The notes beneath the pieces are model-generated. The model was not told where the DNA came from. It made no database searches and worked only from the letters and a program-made list of their open reading frames with translations. The position numbers and the translations under genes are program-made. Shown in pieces: positions 22,486 to 31,803 of a stretch of DNA of 32,375 nucleotides (the first letter of the stretch is position 1; every line of letters starts with the position of its first letter). The stretch is from the NCBI GenBank assembly GCA_024637275.1, contig JAGXFS010000100.1, forward strand, positions 1 through 32,375, read 5' to 3'. Origin of the DNA: Acidimicrobiia bacterium. GTDB taxonomy: Bacteria; Actinomycetota; Acidimicrobiia; Spongiisociales; JAENVV01.

Positions 22486-22490
22486 GATTT

Positions 22491-23603
22491 CTAACCTCGG
22501 TGGTAGTTGTGGGGAGCGAATGGCAGCTCGGTAACGGTCATGGGGATTTCCTTGCCGCGTTGGACGGCGGTAATGCTCTGGCCCGGTTCTTGGTATCCAG
22601 GGGGAACGTAGCCCATGGCGATCGGGCCATCGAACGTTGGGCCAAACCCTCCGGAGCTGACAAAACCGATTTCTGTGCTTGCTTCGTCGATGAGCAAGGA
22701 TTCCTCGCGTACCGGTCTTTTGTCTGAAGTTAGGCCAACCCGAATGCGGGGCGGTCCGTCAGCGATCTGTCGCTGGATGGTCTCGGCGCCGGGGAATCCG
22801 CCTTCGGTGCGGCGCCGCTTCTGAATGGCCCACAACAGTCCGGCTTCGATAGGAGTGATATCGGGGGTCAGCTCGTGCCCGTAGAGGCAAAGGCCAGCCT
22901 CAAGGCGTAATGAGTCCCTGGCGGCGAGGCCAGCCAGCTCGACTCGTTCATCGGAGAGCAACGTCGAGGCGAGTTCTTCGGCGTGGGCCGCGTCGATGAT
23001 CAGCTCGAATCCGTCTTCGCCGGTGTAGCCCGACCGGGAAGCCCAGGCGGTCGCTCCGTCAATGTGAATTTCGGCACCATAACCGAAGGTCAAGCCGTTG
23101 AGATCAGGAGCGTGGGGGAGGAGCACGTCAACGGCTTGGGGGCCCTGGAGGGCCAAGATGGCCGTATCGAGAAGGTCTGAGATGTCGACGCGGTCGCCGA
23201 TTGCCGACCGTAGATGGGCGAGATCTTCGTGTTTGGTGCCGGCGTTGACGACCAGTTGTAGGTAGTCGCCCCGATTCGTCACCATCAGGTCGTCGAGCAC
23301 TCCGCCTGCTTCGTTGGTGAAGAACGTGTAGCGACTTCGATCAACTGCGAGCTCGGTAAGTGCGGCAGGAACGATCGACTCAAGAGCGAGGGCACGCTCA
23401 TCGCCCCGGATCTCGATGACACCCATGTGCGAGACGTCAAACAGGGCCGCTGCGTTGCGACACCACTCGTGTTCTGCGACGGCGCCAGCTTCGTAACGCA
23501 TGGGCATGTCGTAGCCGGCGAACGTCCCGAAGCGAGCACCCGCCTCGCTATGCAAATTGTGAAGGGGGATTTGGAGGGGAGCGGGGTTTTCAGAATCTGA
23601 CAT
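22491..23603 (-). CDS. gcvT: Aminomethyltransferase, T protein of glycine cleavage
   Basis: Releases ammonia from the aminomethyl-lipoyl H protein and passes the one-carbon unit to tetrahydrofolate, giving 5,10-methylene-THF. The protein is 370 residues, the normal length. It has the family blocks [49 protein letters not shown], and [35 protein letters not shown] 23603 ([18 protein letters not shown]) is chosen: AAAGG lies 5 nt before it, and the open frame upstream to 23669 runs into the glycine riboswitch. The leader between the second aptamer and the start is only about 40 nt, so the expression platform must lie there. gcvP follows at once on the same strand. Confidence 0.96.
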   Translation of the reverse strand: MSDSENPAPLQIPLHNLHSEAGARFGTFAGYDMPMRYEAGAVAEHEWCRNAAALFDVSHMGVIEIRGDERALALESIVPAALTELAVDRSRYTFFTNEAGGVLDDLMVTNRGDYLQLVVNAGTKHEDLAHLRSAIGDRVDISDLLDTAILALQGPQAVDVLLPHAPDLNGLTFGYGAEIHIDGATAWASRSGYTGEDGFELIIDAAHAEELASTLLSDERVELAGLAARDSLRLEAGLCLYGHELTPDITPIEAGLLWAIQKRRRTEGGFPGAETIQRQIADGPPRIRVGLTSDKRPVREESLLIDEASTEIGFVSSGGFGPTFDGPIAMGYVPPGYQEPGQSITAVQRGKEIPMTVTELPFAPHNYHRG

Positions 23604-23642
23604 GACGACCTTTGCGTGTGCGAACGTACAACACTCGCCCCG

Positions 23643-23829
23643 CCTGTCATCGGTGCCTGAGAGATTCACAAGGCGAGTTGCGTCGCCACGCTTACTCCTT
23701 CGGCGAGGACCCGATCACCAAGACCTGTCCTGCTCTCCAGTCATGCTTCCCAACGCGGTCCGTGGGCCTGAGAGGTTCCGGGGCGGTTGCTCCTTCGGCG
23801 ACCACCTCGAAAGTGATCTCTCCCGCGTT
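23643..23829 (-). promoter_or_regulatory. Tandem glycine riboswitch (two aptamers) controlling gcvT-gcvP
   Basis: Two glycine aptamers lie in series on the minus strand. Aptamer I (23829-23752) is closed by a 7-bp stem AACGCGG/CCGCGTT and contains GGGAGAG, GCCGAAGGAGCAA and CCTCTCAGGC. Aptamer II (about 23746-23643) contains TGGAGAG, GCCGAAGGAGTAA and TCTCTCAGGC. These are the conserved elements of the family in the right order and spacing, and the linker between aptamers is only a few nt. Riboswitches of this class usually switch glycine cleavage genes on when glycine is plentiful. About 40 nt separate aptamer II from the gcvT ATG, and I see no T-run there, so control of translation or of rho-dependent termination is more likely than a classical terminator. 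Confidence 0.95.
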
Positions 23830-23846
23830 GTTCACTAGCACCGTGC

Positions 23847-23852
23847 ACCTTA
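23847..23852 (-). promoter_or_regulatory. Possible -10 box of the gcv riboswitch transcript
   Basis: TAAGGT (TAnnnT) on the minus strand about 18 nt before the first stem of aptamer I. It would start the RNA just ahead of the aptamer. No strong -35 is seen. Confidence 0.35.
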
Positions 23853-23951
23853 CTCCATCCCGCCAGCTCGGGACCCCCATAGAACGAGTGTGGTTACGGT
23901 TCGGATTATCCGGCCTGGATACACATTCGTTCAAGAAGGGGGAGAAACTCG

Positions 23952-23980
23952 TTGAGTCGAGGAGCTGGAACCGATACGCT
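23952..23980 (+). promoter_or_regulatory. Promoter of the small membrane protein gene
   Basis: TTGAGT (23952-23957) and TACGCT (23975-23980) are separated by exactly 17 bp, close to sigma-70-type consensus boxes. A strong AGGGAGGAGG ribosome-binding site (23991-24000) and the ATG at 24008 follow. Confidence 0.6.
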
Positions 23981-24007
23981 AGGCCGATCGAGGGAGGAGG
24001 CCGACCG

Positions 24008-24382
24008 ATGAGCAAGATGCCTGCCCGGATCGCCGCGTTCGGTGGGGTCGTGCTGGTCGTCTTCGGTCTGTGGGCCATGATTGGACCGAGCTCATTCTTC
24101 GAACAAGTAGCTCGCTTCGAACCGTACAACCAACACCTCATCCAGGACGTCGGAGCTTTCCAACTCGGCCTGGGGGCTGTGCTGCTGCTGGCCCTCCGCT
24201 ATTCGGATTCGTTGGCGTCGGGCCTCCTCGGAGTTGGCATCGGCTCGTCGGCTCATGTGGTATCGCATGCCGTCGGTACCGACCTCGGAGGCACTCCAGC
24301 CTTCGACATCCCGGCACTTGCCCTGTTGTCCGGAGCTCTCCTGGTTGGGGGAGTCATGCGGGTCCGGCACCGCCTGTTCTGA
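24008..24382 (+). CDS. Small predicted membrane protein, about four helices, unknown function
   Basis: A 124-residue protein beginning MSKMPARIAAFGG. Four hydrophobic segments are visible, roughly at residues 7-24, 45-62, 67-85 and 95-117. The middle PSSFFEQVARFEPYNQHLIQDVGAFQLGLGAVLLLALRYSD is a pattern I associate with a widespread actinobacterial family of uncharacterised membrane proteins; no function is known to me. The start is firm: AGGGAGGAGG lies 7 nt before the ATG, and a promoter with 17-bp spacing lies upstream. The same frame stays open leftwards across the riboswitch to 23612, but that part is an Arg/Ser-rich antisense translation and not real. The MFS transporter gene follows after 110 nt on the same strand. 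Confidence 0.78.
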   Translation: MSKMPARIAAFGGVVLVVFGLWAMIGPSSFFEQVARFEPYNQHLIQDVGAFQLGLGAVLLLALRYSDSLASGLLGVGIGSSAHVVSHAVGTDLGGTPAFDIPALALLSGALLVGGVMRVRHRLF

Positions 24383-24492
24383 TAGTCGCACTGAGCCCTT
24401 CGCACCGAGTCGGACCCTGGCCGGTTTCCGCCTCCTGACGCTGCCGTCGGGCCTAAGATCAGCAAGCTGACCTCCCGAAAAGACTGTCACCC

Positions 24493-25662
24493 ATGAAGAA
24501 GAACACGACCACGCTGGCGGTTCTAGTTGTTGCTGCTGTACTCGTCATGGGCACTCGCGGCTCATTTGGATTGTTCATCGCTCCCTGGGAGGAGCTGTTC
24601 TCCGTTGATCGGGCGTCGGCATCTTTGATCAGTGCGGTTGGCTTCCTGACATATGGGTTCGCTCAACCGGTGGCTGGCAAACTGCTCGAGCGTTGGTCGC
24701 CCCGGCTGGTCATCGGTAGTGGCCTGGTCCTTATCTCGCTCGGTTTGGTCGGAGCCGGTCTCAGCACCGAGATGTGGATGGCCGTCGTATCGATCGGTTT
24801 CGTTTCGGCGTTCGGAACCGGGATGTCCTCATTGGCTGCGTTGTCATACGTTGCAGGGGAGTTGGTCGAAAAACGAGGCGGGCTTATCTTTGGGTTGCTG
24901 ACAGCCGGCGGTGCAGGCGGTCAGGTCATCATCCTGCCGATCGCCACTGCCGCTTTGGGTGTGTCCCTGCAGGCCTCCTTGTTTGTCCTGGCGGCGCTCT
25001 GTCTGCTCGGAGCGGTGGCCGTGGCGAGAACCGTCCCGCGACTGCCCGCCCGGCCAGCTGGAATCGCCCCGACCAAAATTGCAGAGATGGTGCGCGAACC
25101 GCGCTTCTGGCTACTCCTCATCCCGTTCTTTGTTTGTGGGTACACCACAACGGGCATGATCGAAACGCACTTGATCCCGTTCGCTCTTGACCACCACGTT
25201 GCCCAGACCACCGCCTCGGCCGCGTTAGCAACCCTGGCGGCCTTCAACGTCGGAGGCGTTCTGCTGGCCGGTGCGCTCACCGACCGTCTAGATCGAGGGA
25301 AGATGCTGGCGGCGATCTACATCATGCGGGCCGGAACTTTGCTGATACTGCCTTTCGTGACCAGCGCGTCGGGCTTGTTCGTGTTCGGAGCGCTCTTCGG
25401 GATCGCCGACTTCAGCACGGTGCCACCCACCACGTCGCTTACCCAAACTGTCTTCCGTTCCGGTGGCTGGGCCGTGGCCATCGGGCTGATCTCGGCATCA
25501 CATCAGGTTGGATCGGCCCTCGGTGCCTGGCTGACCGGTGTTCTATTCGAACGTACTGGCAGCTATTCGATGGCTTTTGTATCCGGATCAGTTGCCCTGC
25601 TGGTGGCGGGCTACCTCAGTTACCGCTTACGCGAACCAACCCGGGATGTCGTGCGGGTCTAA
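24493..25662 (+). CDS. MFS transporter, monocarboxylate / oxalate-formate antiporter-like
   Basis: A 389-residue major facilitator with about twelve membrane helices and a central polar loop near residues 180-195 (VPRLPARPAGIAPTKIAEMVREPRFW). The first helix with GTRGSFGLFIAPWEELFSVDRASASLISAVGFLTYGFAQPVAGKLLERWSPRLVI is the usual start of the monocarboxylate / oxalate-formate subgroup, and LTDRLDRGKMLA is the second half's cytoplasmic MFS loop. Substrate is likely a small organic acid, but this is a family-level guess. No ribosome-binding site is visible before the ATG; TAAGAT about 35 nt upstream could be a -10 box. The gene ends 6 nt from the convergent oxidoreductase gene. Confidence 0.85.
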   Translation: MKKNTTTLAVLVVAAVLVMGTRGSFGLFIAPWEELFSVDRASASLISAVGFLTYGFAQPVAGKLLERWSPRLVIGSGLVLISLGLVGAGLSTEMWMAVVSIGFVSAFGTGMSSLAALSYVAGELVEKRGGLIFGLLTAGGAGGQVIILPIATAALGVSLQASLFVLAALCLLGAVAVARTVPRLPARPAGIAPTKIAEMVREPRFWLLLIPFFVCGYTTTGMIETHLIPFALDHHVAQTTASAALATLAAFNVGGVLLAGALTDRLDRGKMLAAIYIMRAGTLLILPFVTSASGLFVFGALFGIADFSTVPPTTSLTQTVFRSGGWAVAIGLISASHQVGSALGAWLTGVLFERTGSYSMAFVSGSVALLVAGYLSYRLREPTRDVVRV

Positions 25663-25668
25663 CCGGAC

Positions 25669-26745
25669 TCACCGCTCGATTTCGATGACGATGGCCCCGA
25701 CATGGTTCTTTGCCATAAAGGCTTCTTGGGCGGCGCGCATCTGAGCTAATTGGAAGGTCTGCGCCACGATCGGACGAACTTCTCCTCGTTCGATGTAGGA
25801 CACAAGGTTGGCGAAGACCTGCGGAGGCAGGACCGTCGCGCCATGCAAGGTGAGGTCGTTGAGATAGAGCGTCCGAAGATCCAATTCGACGATCGGGCCG
25901 CCAATCGCTCCGGCCGTTGTGTAGTGGCCGCCCCGTTTCACCACATCGAGCAGGGAAGCAAAATGTGGTCCACCGACGACATCGGCAAACACGTCGACCT
26001 TGCCGACCAGGTCGATCACGGTCGCCGCCGGGTCATGGTCCTGCCTGGCGATGGTGACGTCGGCGCCCAGCGCTCGCACCCCGTCGAGCTTCGACACTCC
26101 GGCGATGGCCACCACCTTGGCCCGGCGACGCTTGGCAAGCTGGATAAGCGCTCCGCCCACGCCACCGGAAGCGCCGGTGACCAGTACCCACTGTCCCTCA
26201 TGAACTGCCGCCCGCTCAAGCATGTGTTCGGCCGTGGCAAAGGAACAGGGAAAGCTCGCCAGTTCGATGTCAGTGAACCCGCTGTTGATGGCATGGGCGT
26301 TGATGCTCGGAACAACGACGAATTCTGCGTAGCCGCCATCTCGTTCTGAACCCAGGTATCCAGATTGCTCGAGGTCGCCGCCCGGGTCGCGTATCCAGCT
26401 GTCTACGAGAACGCGTTCCCCGATTCTGGTATTCGAAACGTTGGTTCCTACCTCGACAATACGACCGACCGGATCGGCTCCCTGGATACGCGGAAACGCC
26501 AGTCCGCCGCCCCAGGAGCCATCAGCTTCAGTGGTCGTAGCTGCCTCGCTGGTCGCTGATACGACTGATTTGGAGTACCAGCCGGTTCGCGTATTGATGT
26601 CGGTGTTGTTCATGCCGCAAGCCCGCACACCAATGAGAACCTCGTCGGGGCCGGGCCTTGGGACCGGGACGTCGTCGCGGTACTCAAGCCGGTCGAGCCC
26701 GCCGTGTCCCGTGAGGACCATCGCCCGCATCGTTGTTTTGCTCAT
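25669..26745 (-). CDS. MDR-family alcohol dehydrogenase / quinone reductase-like oxidoreductase
   Basis: An NAD(P)H-dependent medium-chain dehydrogenase/reductase of 358 residues. The N-terminal GroES-like domain has MVLTGHGGLDRLEYRDDVPVPRPGPDEVLIGVRACGMNNTDINTRTGWYS; the Rossmann domain has VLVTGASGGVGGALIQLAK, the cofactor-binding glycine loop. The Cys of RACGMNNTD sits where zinc alcohol dehydrogenases have their first catalytic ligand, but the usual GHE-type histidine is replaced (RIQGADPVG), and no structural-zinc four-Cys loop is seen. A zinc-free quinone-oxidoreductase type of chemistry is therefore more likely; substrate unknown. The ATG has AAAGG 6 nt upstream. The antiporter gene ends 77 nt further upstream on the same strand, with no clear terminator between them. 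Confidence 0.85.
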   Translation of the reverse strand: MSKTTMRAMVLTGHGGLDRLEYRDDVPVPRPGPDEVLIGVRACGMNNTDINTRTGWYSKSVVSATSEAATTTEADGSWGGGLAFPRIQGADPVGRIVEVGTNVSNTRIGERVLVDSWIRDPGGDLEQSGYLGSERDGGYAEFVVVPSINAHAINSGFTDIELASFPCSFATAEHMLERAAVHEGQWVLVTGASGGVGGALIQLAKRRRAKVVAIAGVSKLDGVRALGADVTIARQDHDPAATVIDLVGKVDVFADVVGGPHFASLLDVVKRGGHYTTAGAIGGPIVELDLRTLYLNDLTLHGATVLPPQVFANLVSYIERGEVRPIVAQTFQLAQMRAAQEAFMAKNHVGAIVIEIER

Positions 26746-26822
26746 CTTGACCTTTCAGGGGTCGGCGATCGGGGGACGCCGCTCGTGACGAGGGTAGCCG
26801 GACCGACCCGGGGCCCCGGAGG

Positions 26823-28415
26823 TCAATCGCTGGTCGCCTCGTCGGCCCAGAGGGTCGCGGCGGCGTCGTCGGCAAGGGCCTGTCCGGCTTCTTCGTAGAG
26901 ATTGCGGGCAATGTCGACTCCTGAGTCGTGCAGTTCCGCCACTTGGTCGGGATAGGTGGCGGCCGCCGCGATTCGAGCATTGGGCAAGTATTCCCTGATG
27001 CGGCGCACGCACTCAAGGTTGGCTACGTGGTTGCTCGTTGCGGCGATAACCAGTTCGACGTCTGGATGAAACTGCACCCTCTCCCAGAAGTCACGGTCGA
27101 GTGCGTCTCCGCGAATGACCGTCCGTCCAGCCCGTTGGTGCTTCATACCGACGTCGACATTCCGATCGACTCCGACCACCGGACCGCGGTGGTTCTTGAC
27201 GAGTTCGTCGTACGCGCCCATCCCAATGCGGCCCATCCCGAAAATCAGCACTCGCGCCGGACCGAACTCGATGATGGCATCGTCCGGAACTGTTGGCTGC
27301 CGTTCGAGTCTTGACAGGAAGACTGCCAGCCGGTCGTAGACGCGGTACCGGGCAGAGTTGTTCACGGAAGCGAGAACGAAGGATCCGGCGACCGCGACAC
27401 CAACGGTGGCGAGCCAGGGTTGCTCGACATCGCCAGCAGCCACCGCCGCGGCGACAACAATCAGACCAAATTCGCTGTACGTCGACAGCGTGAGGGAGGC
27501 ATGCAAAGCAGTCCGGGAGCGCAGTCTTAGGCGTGTGAAGAGCCAGAGCAGCGTGAAACTGCGGGTAGGAATCAGGATGGCAACTGCGAGGCCAACGATC
27601 CAGCCAGCCATCGGAGGGGTCCCCGACAGACCGATGGAGAGAAAGAACCCGATCAAGAAGAGGTCCTTGAAGCCGAGCAGGCGATCGGACATCTCCTCAG
27701 CGCGGGGGTGGCTCGCCAAAACGATCCCGATCACCAGCGCGCCCAGGTCTGGTTTGAGGCCCGCCAGGTAGAACGTCTCAGCTCCTACGCCAGCGGCGAG
27801 CGTGAACCCAAGAAGCGTCAGCATTTCACCGTGACCGCTGCGGTCGATAAGCCAGAAAGCCACCGGCCGAAACACCAGCAAAAGGGGAACCAACGCCAGT
27901 GCCCACCAGGATGGCCGTTGCGCTCCCGATACGACAAGGAACGTAACTGCCAGGAGGTCCTGAATGATCAGAACCCCGACGGCGATGCGTCCGGCCAGGG
28001 ACTCAGTTTCATTAGTCCGCTCGAGAGCTTTTACGGCGAATACGGTGCTGGAAAACGAGAGGGCGAGCGCAATGATTAGCGTGGCTCGCAGATCCAAGTC
28101 CCTGGTCAGGCTTAACCCGAGAAGGCCCGAAATCCATATGCCGGACGCAGCGACTGCTGTCGCGATCGCTGCAAAGCTGGAGGCCGCGCCCCAGACTTCG
28201 GGGCGGGCGAGCGTTTTGAACTTGAGTTTGAGCCCGATGCCAAAAAGCAGGAGGATCACTCCGAGGTCGGCGATCGTCTCTACCGTTGATGTGGCCTCGA
28301 AGCCGAGAGCGTGAAGCGTGAACCCGGCAATCAGGTAGCCCACTAGCGGTGGAAGTCGGAGCAGGTTCGCGCCGAAACCAAAGGCAAACGCGACGATGAG
28401 CATGGTGACGTCCAT
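26823..28415 (-). CDS. CPA2 monovalent cation/proton antiporter with TrkA-N domain (KefC/YbaL-like)
   Basis: A 530-residue membrane protein. Residues 1 to about 370 form around a dozen helices of the Na+/H+ exchanger domain (LIVAFAFGFGANLLRLPPLVGYLIAGFTLHALGF; ADLGVILLLFGIGLKLKF; DLGALVIGIVLASHP; FKDLFLIGFFLSIGL). The cytoplasmic part from about 393 is a TrkA-N/RCK domain with the nucleotide-binding VLIFGMGRIGMGAYDELV, then VVGVDRN and VIRGDALD. This is the plan of KefC and YbaL, which exchange K+ or Na+ for protons and are gated by nucleotide or glutathione ligands. The start ATG has no ribosome-binding site, but GATAAT lies 7 nt before it, consistent with a leaderless transcript. It may be co-transcribed with the oxidoreductase behind it. 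Confidence 0.9.
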   Translation of the reverse strand: MDVTMLIVAFAFGFGANLLRLPPLVGYLIAGFTLHALGFEATSTVETIADLGVILLLFGIGLKLKFKTLARPEVWGAASSFAAIATAVAASGIWISGLLGLSLTRDLDLRATLIIALALSFSSTVFAVKALERTNETESLAGRIAVGVLIIQDLLAVTFLVVSGAQRPSWWALALVPLLLVFRPVAFWLIDRSGHGEMLTLLGFTLAAGVGAETFYLAGLKPDLGALVIGIVLASHPRAEEMSDRLLGFKDLFLIGFFLSIGLSGTPPMAGWIVGLAVAILIPTRSFTLLWLFTRLRLRSRTALHASLTLSTYSEFGLIVVAAAVAAGDVEQPWLATVGVAVAGSFVLASVNNSARYRVYDRLAVFLSRLERQPTVPDDAIIEFGPARVLIFGMGRIGMGAYDELVKNHRGPVVGVDRNVDVGMKHQRAGRTVIRGDALDRDFWERVQFHPDVELVIAATSNHVANLECVRRIREYLPNARIAAAATYPDQVAELHDSGVDIARNLYEEAGQALADDAAATLWADEATSD

Positions 28416-28422
28416 GGCGTCG

Positions 28423-28428
28423 ATTATC
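28423..28428 (-). promoter_or_regulatory. Possible -10 box of the antiporter gene (leaderless)
   Basis: GATAAT on the minus strand, 7 nt before ATG 28415. No ribosome-binding site and no strong -35 are present. Confidence 0.45.
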
Positions 28429-28568
28429 GCCGACGTTGGCGTGCCGTGGAGACCGGAAGCAGAGTCTTCGCTCTTTTCTCGTCGGCGACCAACGGCCGTC
28501 GCGTTGCGTGCGGTCGACGGGCTACTTGTTCAGGTCAACCGGGCTCAGAACGTGCCCCGAAGGGCCCT

Positions 28569-29288
28569 CTAGCCTTCGAGTTCGCCCAGGTACGCGTCAC
28601 GAAGTTTCGGATTGGCCAGCATGGCTTCGGCGGTGTCGGCCATGACGATGCGGCCCGTCTGGATGACGTAGCCCCGGTCGGCGATGGCCAGAGCGACATT
28701 GGCGTTCTGCTCGACCACGAGCACAGTGACGCCTTCTTCATTGATCTTTTGGATCGTCTCAAAGACCTGCTGGACAAGAATCGGTGCCAGACCCATCGAA
28801 GGCTCATCCATTAGGAGCACGGTTGGCTTGGCCATTAGAGCCCGACCGATCGCCAGCATCTGCTGCTCACCGCCCGACATGGAACCGGCCTTTTGAGCCA
28901 CACGTTCCTTCAAGCGGGGGAACAAAGCGAACATCCGGTCGATGTCCTCCAGGATTTCGGCCTTGTCCCGACGCATATTGGCCCCGATTTCAAGATTTTC
29001 GCGTACCGTCATCTTGGCAAACAGGCGGCGGTTCTCAGGGACCATCGTGATGCCCTTGGACACGATCTGCTGGGTGGATAATCCCTGGATTTCCTCACCT
29101 CGCAACGTCACAGTCCCGGTTCGCGCCCGTACCATTCCCAGAATCGTCAACAACGTGGTGCTCTTCCCGGCGGCGTTCGAGCCGAGCAAGCACACGATCT
29201 CGCCTTCGTTGACCTCAAGGTTGACCTTTTGCAGAACCTCGCTCGGCCCGTAGCCCGCATCGACGTCTTTGATCGCAAGCAGGCTCAT
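28569..29288 (-). CDS. livF: Branched-chain amino acid ABC transporter ATPase LivF
   Basis: One of two ATPases that power branched-chain (or related) amino acid import by the LivFGHM complex. The 239-residue protein has Walker A GSNAAGKST (36-44), signature MSGGEQQMLAIGRAL, Walker B VLLMDEPSMGLAP, and the D-loop/His region near VTVLVVEQNANVALAIADRGYVIQTGRIV, all typical of LivF. It is the last gene of the operon; its ATG overlaps the livG stop by 4 nt. A short GCCC-TTCG-GGGC hairpin lies just behind the stop codon, without a T-run, and may help end the transcript. The antiporter gene follows after 153 nt on the same strand. Confidence 0.95.
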   Translation of the reverse strand: MSLLAIKDVDAGYGPSEVLQKVNLEVNEGEIVCLLGSNAAGKSTTLLTILGMVRARTGTVTLRGEEIQGLSTQQIVSKGITMVPENRRLFAKMTVRENLEIGANMRRDKAEILEDIDRMFALFPRLKERVAQKAGSMSGGEQQMLAIGRALMAKPTVLLMDEPSMGLAPILVQQVFETIQKINEEGVTVLVVEQNANVALAIADRGYVIQTGRIVMADTAEAMLANPKLRDAYLGELEG

Positions 29289-30073
29289 AGGTGCGACCCC
29301 TCAGCGGCCTTGCCTAGGTAGGCCTCGATCACCTGTTTGTTCGTGGACACTTCCTCGTACGACCCTTCCGTGATCTTCTCACCGTGATCGAGAGCTACCA
29401 CCCGGTCGGATACGCTCTTGATGACGGGCATATCATGCTCGATGACAATGACCGAGTACCCGAGGTCGGATCGGAGACGACCGATCTGACTGATGAGGCC
29501 TTCCTTCTCTGCTGGGTTCATCCCGGCGGCCGGCTCATCGAGCAACAGGAGTTTGGCATCGGTAGCCATGGCTCGAGCAATTTCGAGCCTCCGCCGGTCG
29601 GCGTAAGCCAAGTCCGACGCTAGAGCGTCCTCCCGGCCTGAGAGGCGGTCCCCAAAGAATGCCAGGGCTTCTCGGGCGCGCTCGCGAATGTGGTCTTCTT
29701 CTGCTCTCGTTCGCTTCGATCGGGTCAGGGCTCCCCACACACCAGCCTTGGTTCGGGTGTGCTGGCCGACCATGGCGTTCTCCAGCACGGTCATGGCGTT
29801 GAACAGTCGTACCGACTGGAAGGTTCTCGCCATACCGAGTCGGGTGAGCGCATTCGGTTTGAGGCCCGAGATGTTGTGGCCGTCGAAGGTCATCGTGCCT
29901 TCATCGGGGCTATAGAAGCCGGTAATGATGTTGAACAGGGTGGTCTTGCCAGCACCGTTCGGACCGATAACGCCCACGATCTCCCCGGGATCGGCGTGGA
30001 AGTCAACCTTGTTGACGGCCTGCACGCCACCGAAGCGAATTGACAGACCTTTCACTTCGAGAAGATGGCTCAT
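29285..30073 (-). CDS. livG: Branched-chain amino acid ABC transporter ATPase LivG
   Basis: The second ATPase of the Liv complex, 262 residues. Walker A is GPNGAGKTT (37-45), followed by [19 protein letters not shown] and [30 protein letters not shown], which identify LivG. Walker B is [15 protein letters not shown]. The signature reads [15 protein letters not shown], where many LivG proteins have [15 protein letters not shown], so it departs from the textbook form at the Gly and Gln positions; I take this as family variation and not loss of function. The C terminus [21 protein letters not shown] is normal. Its ends overlap livM and livF by 4 nt each, so translation of the operon is tightly linked. 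Confidence 0.95.
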   Translation of the reverse strand: MSHLLEVKGLSIRFGGVQAVNKVDFHADPGEIVGVIGPNGAGKTTLFNIITGFYSPDEGTMTFDGHNISGLKPNALTRLGMARTFQSVRLFNAMTVLENAMVGQHTRTKAGVWGALTRSKRTRAEEDHIRERAREALAFFGDRLSGREDALASDLAYADRRRLEIARAMATDAKLLLLDEPAAGMNPAEKEGLISQIGRLRSDLGYSVIVIEHDMPVIKSVSDRVVALDHGEKITEGSYEEVSTNKQVIEAYLGKAAEGSHL

Positions 30074-31803
30074 TGCACACCCTCCGTCGCAGCGGCACTC
30101 AGCATGCCCTTTTCGGGTTGGTGGTCGCCTTGATGTAGCTCCAGAGCCCGCCGCTTGTCGGGGATCAGTCCTTCCGGCTTGAGGATCATGATCGCGATAA
30201 GAATGGCACCGTAGATATGGAGCCGGAACTCGCCGAACTCACGGAGCAACTCGGGGAGGCCGACGAGCACGAGAGATCCGACCACCACACCGGGGATCGA
30301 GCCGATTCCCCCGAGAACAACGACGGCCAGCACGTTGATGGAGACAAGCAGCGTGAAAGATCCCGGGTTGGCCACCGATAGTTTTGCTGCAAAGAAGGCT
30401 CCACCGAGCGATCCGACGGCGGCGCCCGTGGCGAACGCCAGCAGCTTGTACTTGATAACGCTGACGCCCATCCCCTCGGCGATGTCCTCGTCTTCGCGCA
30501 TGGCGGCCCACGCTCGCCCGACCCGCGATGTCTTGAGTCGATACGAGATGAACAGTGCCAATCCCGCAAACGCGTAGATCAGGTAATAGAGGATCTGCGG
30601 GTCACGGGTATTGAGGCCGAAGAACGGAACCGATGCGACCTCGGTGAGGCCCTGAGGTCCGCCGAACGTGCTTTTGAGCCAGTCGGACAACACGAGGGTC
30701 CGGATGATTTCGCCGAACCCCAGGGTGACGATGGCCAGGTAGTCGCCGCGAAGGCGGAGTACTGGAGCGCCGATCGCAACACCAATGATGACTGCGATCA
30801 CGATCGTGATCGGAATGGCGACCCAAAAGTTCGTGTAGCCGGCCGCCGCAGGACTCGTTACGGCCCCGCCAACCAACGTCGAACTGCGGGCGGTCAACAA
30901 AGCGACCGAGTACGCACCAACGGCGTAGAAGGCCACATAACCGAGGTCAAGCAGACCGGCGAACCCGACCACGATATTCAGGCCAAGTCCGAGGAGAATA
31001 TAGAGGCCTACGAATCCGAGCACGTCCGATACGAAGTCGTTGACGATCCATGGCAGTACGGCCATCCCGAAGAGCGCCAGCGCGGTGATTACCCACCGGA
31101 TGTTCTTCTCAGTGGTGCCCGGGACCTTCAGCAGAGCCTGGCGAGGGCCTCCAACTCGTTCCGAACCGAGTCGAGCCGCTCCGAACACCACGAAGAGGAT
31201 TATCGCACCGATCAGCGTAAGGCCGTCACGTTCGAACAACCACCGGTTGGGGATGTTCAGACCGTCAAGCATCACTTTGAATAGGGGAGCGCCGAGCGCA
31301 CCGAAGACTGACGCGGCGAAGCCCATCACGACCACTTTGCGATACGTGTTCGACAGCAGGTGGAGCGAACCGCCGATTAGTCCGGCTACCAGCCCGAACA
31401 CCACCATCAGCAGGGCTCCGACGATCGTCGATTGCCCGAACGAGAAGAACTCGATCAGAGGGTCGCTGATGCTGGTGAACATGTTCCGCACGTTCCAGCC
31501 GAGCGTCTCGATGAGGAAGTTCACGACGAGACTGAACACGGCAACTGTGGCACCGGCGACTGTGCCCGCAGTAATCCCGGCAGTGATCGCAGGCTGGGCG
31601 GGAGCCCTGTTTTTTCCCCGGTTGCCCGACAGGTAGGCGAAGCCTACGAACGTGATGGCAATGAGCACGGTGGCGAAGTTCAGAACCCCGGTGATGATGG
31701 CTCGCGCATCGAACGCGACGAGCATCCCAACGAGTCCGAGGTAGATGACGATGGCCCCAGCGATAAGCCCCTGGCGAATGGAACGGGATCGGGCCGACAT
31801 CAT
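30070..31803 (-). CDS. livM: Branched-chain amino acid ABC transporter permease LivM, with long N-terminal membrane extension
   Basis: One of two membrane subunits of the Liv importer. The LivM domain starts around residue 255 and contains [79 protein letters not shown], and the ATPase-contact loop [44 protein letters not shown]. At 577 residues it is much longer than the usual 300-420. The extra N-terminal 245 residues contain about six hydrophobic segments (for example [20 protein letters not shown] and [24 protein letters not shown]), so this is an added membrane domain. The start is one of two adjacent ATG codons overlapping the livH stop. Confidence 0.93.
   Translation of the reverse strand: MMSARSRSIRQGLIAGAIVIYLGLVGMLVAFDARAIITGVLNFATVLIAITFVGFAYLSGNRGKNRAPAQPAITAGITAGTVAGATVAVFSLVVNFLIETLGWNVRNMFTSISDPLIEFFSFGQSTIVGALLMVVFGLVAGLIGGSLHLLSNTYRKVVVMGFAASVFGALGAPLFKVMLDGLNIPNRWLFERDGLTLIGAIILFVVFGAARLGSERVGGPRQALLKVPGTTEKNIRWVITALALFGMAVLPWIVNDFVSDVLGFVGLYILLGLGLNIVVGFAGLLDLGYVAFYAVGAYSVALLTARSSTLVGGAVTSPAAAGYTNFWVAIPITIVIAVIIGVAIGAPVLRLRGDYLAIVTLGFGEIIRTLVLSDWLKSTFGGPQGLTEVASVPFFGLNTRDPQILYYLIYAFAGLALFISYRLKTSRVGRAWAAMREDEDIAEGMGVSVIKYKLLAFATGAAVGSLGGAFFAAKLSVANPGSFTLLVSINVLAVVVLGGIGSIPGVVVGSLVLVGLPELLREFGEFRLHIYGAILIAIMILKPEGLIPDKRRALELHQGDHQPEKGMLSAAATEGVQ

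Noticed and set aside
23612-24007. N-terminal extension of the small membrane protein through the riboswitch region
   Set aside because: The added 132 residues are translated from the antisense of the glycine riboswitch, while a promoter, a strong ribosome-binding site and an ATG are present at 23952-24010.
31040-31636. A 198-codon plus-strand frame inside livM
   Set aside because: Antisense to the livM N-terminal membrane domain; Pro/Thr/Arg/Ser-rich reading typical of reversed membrane-helix codons.
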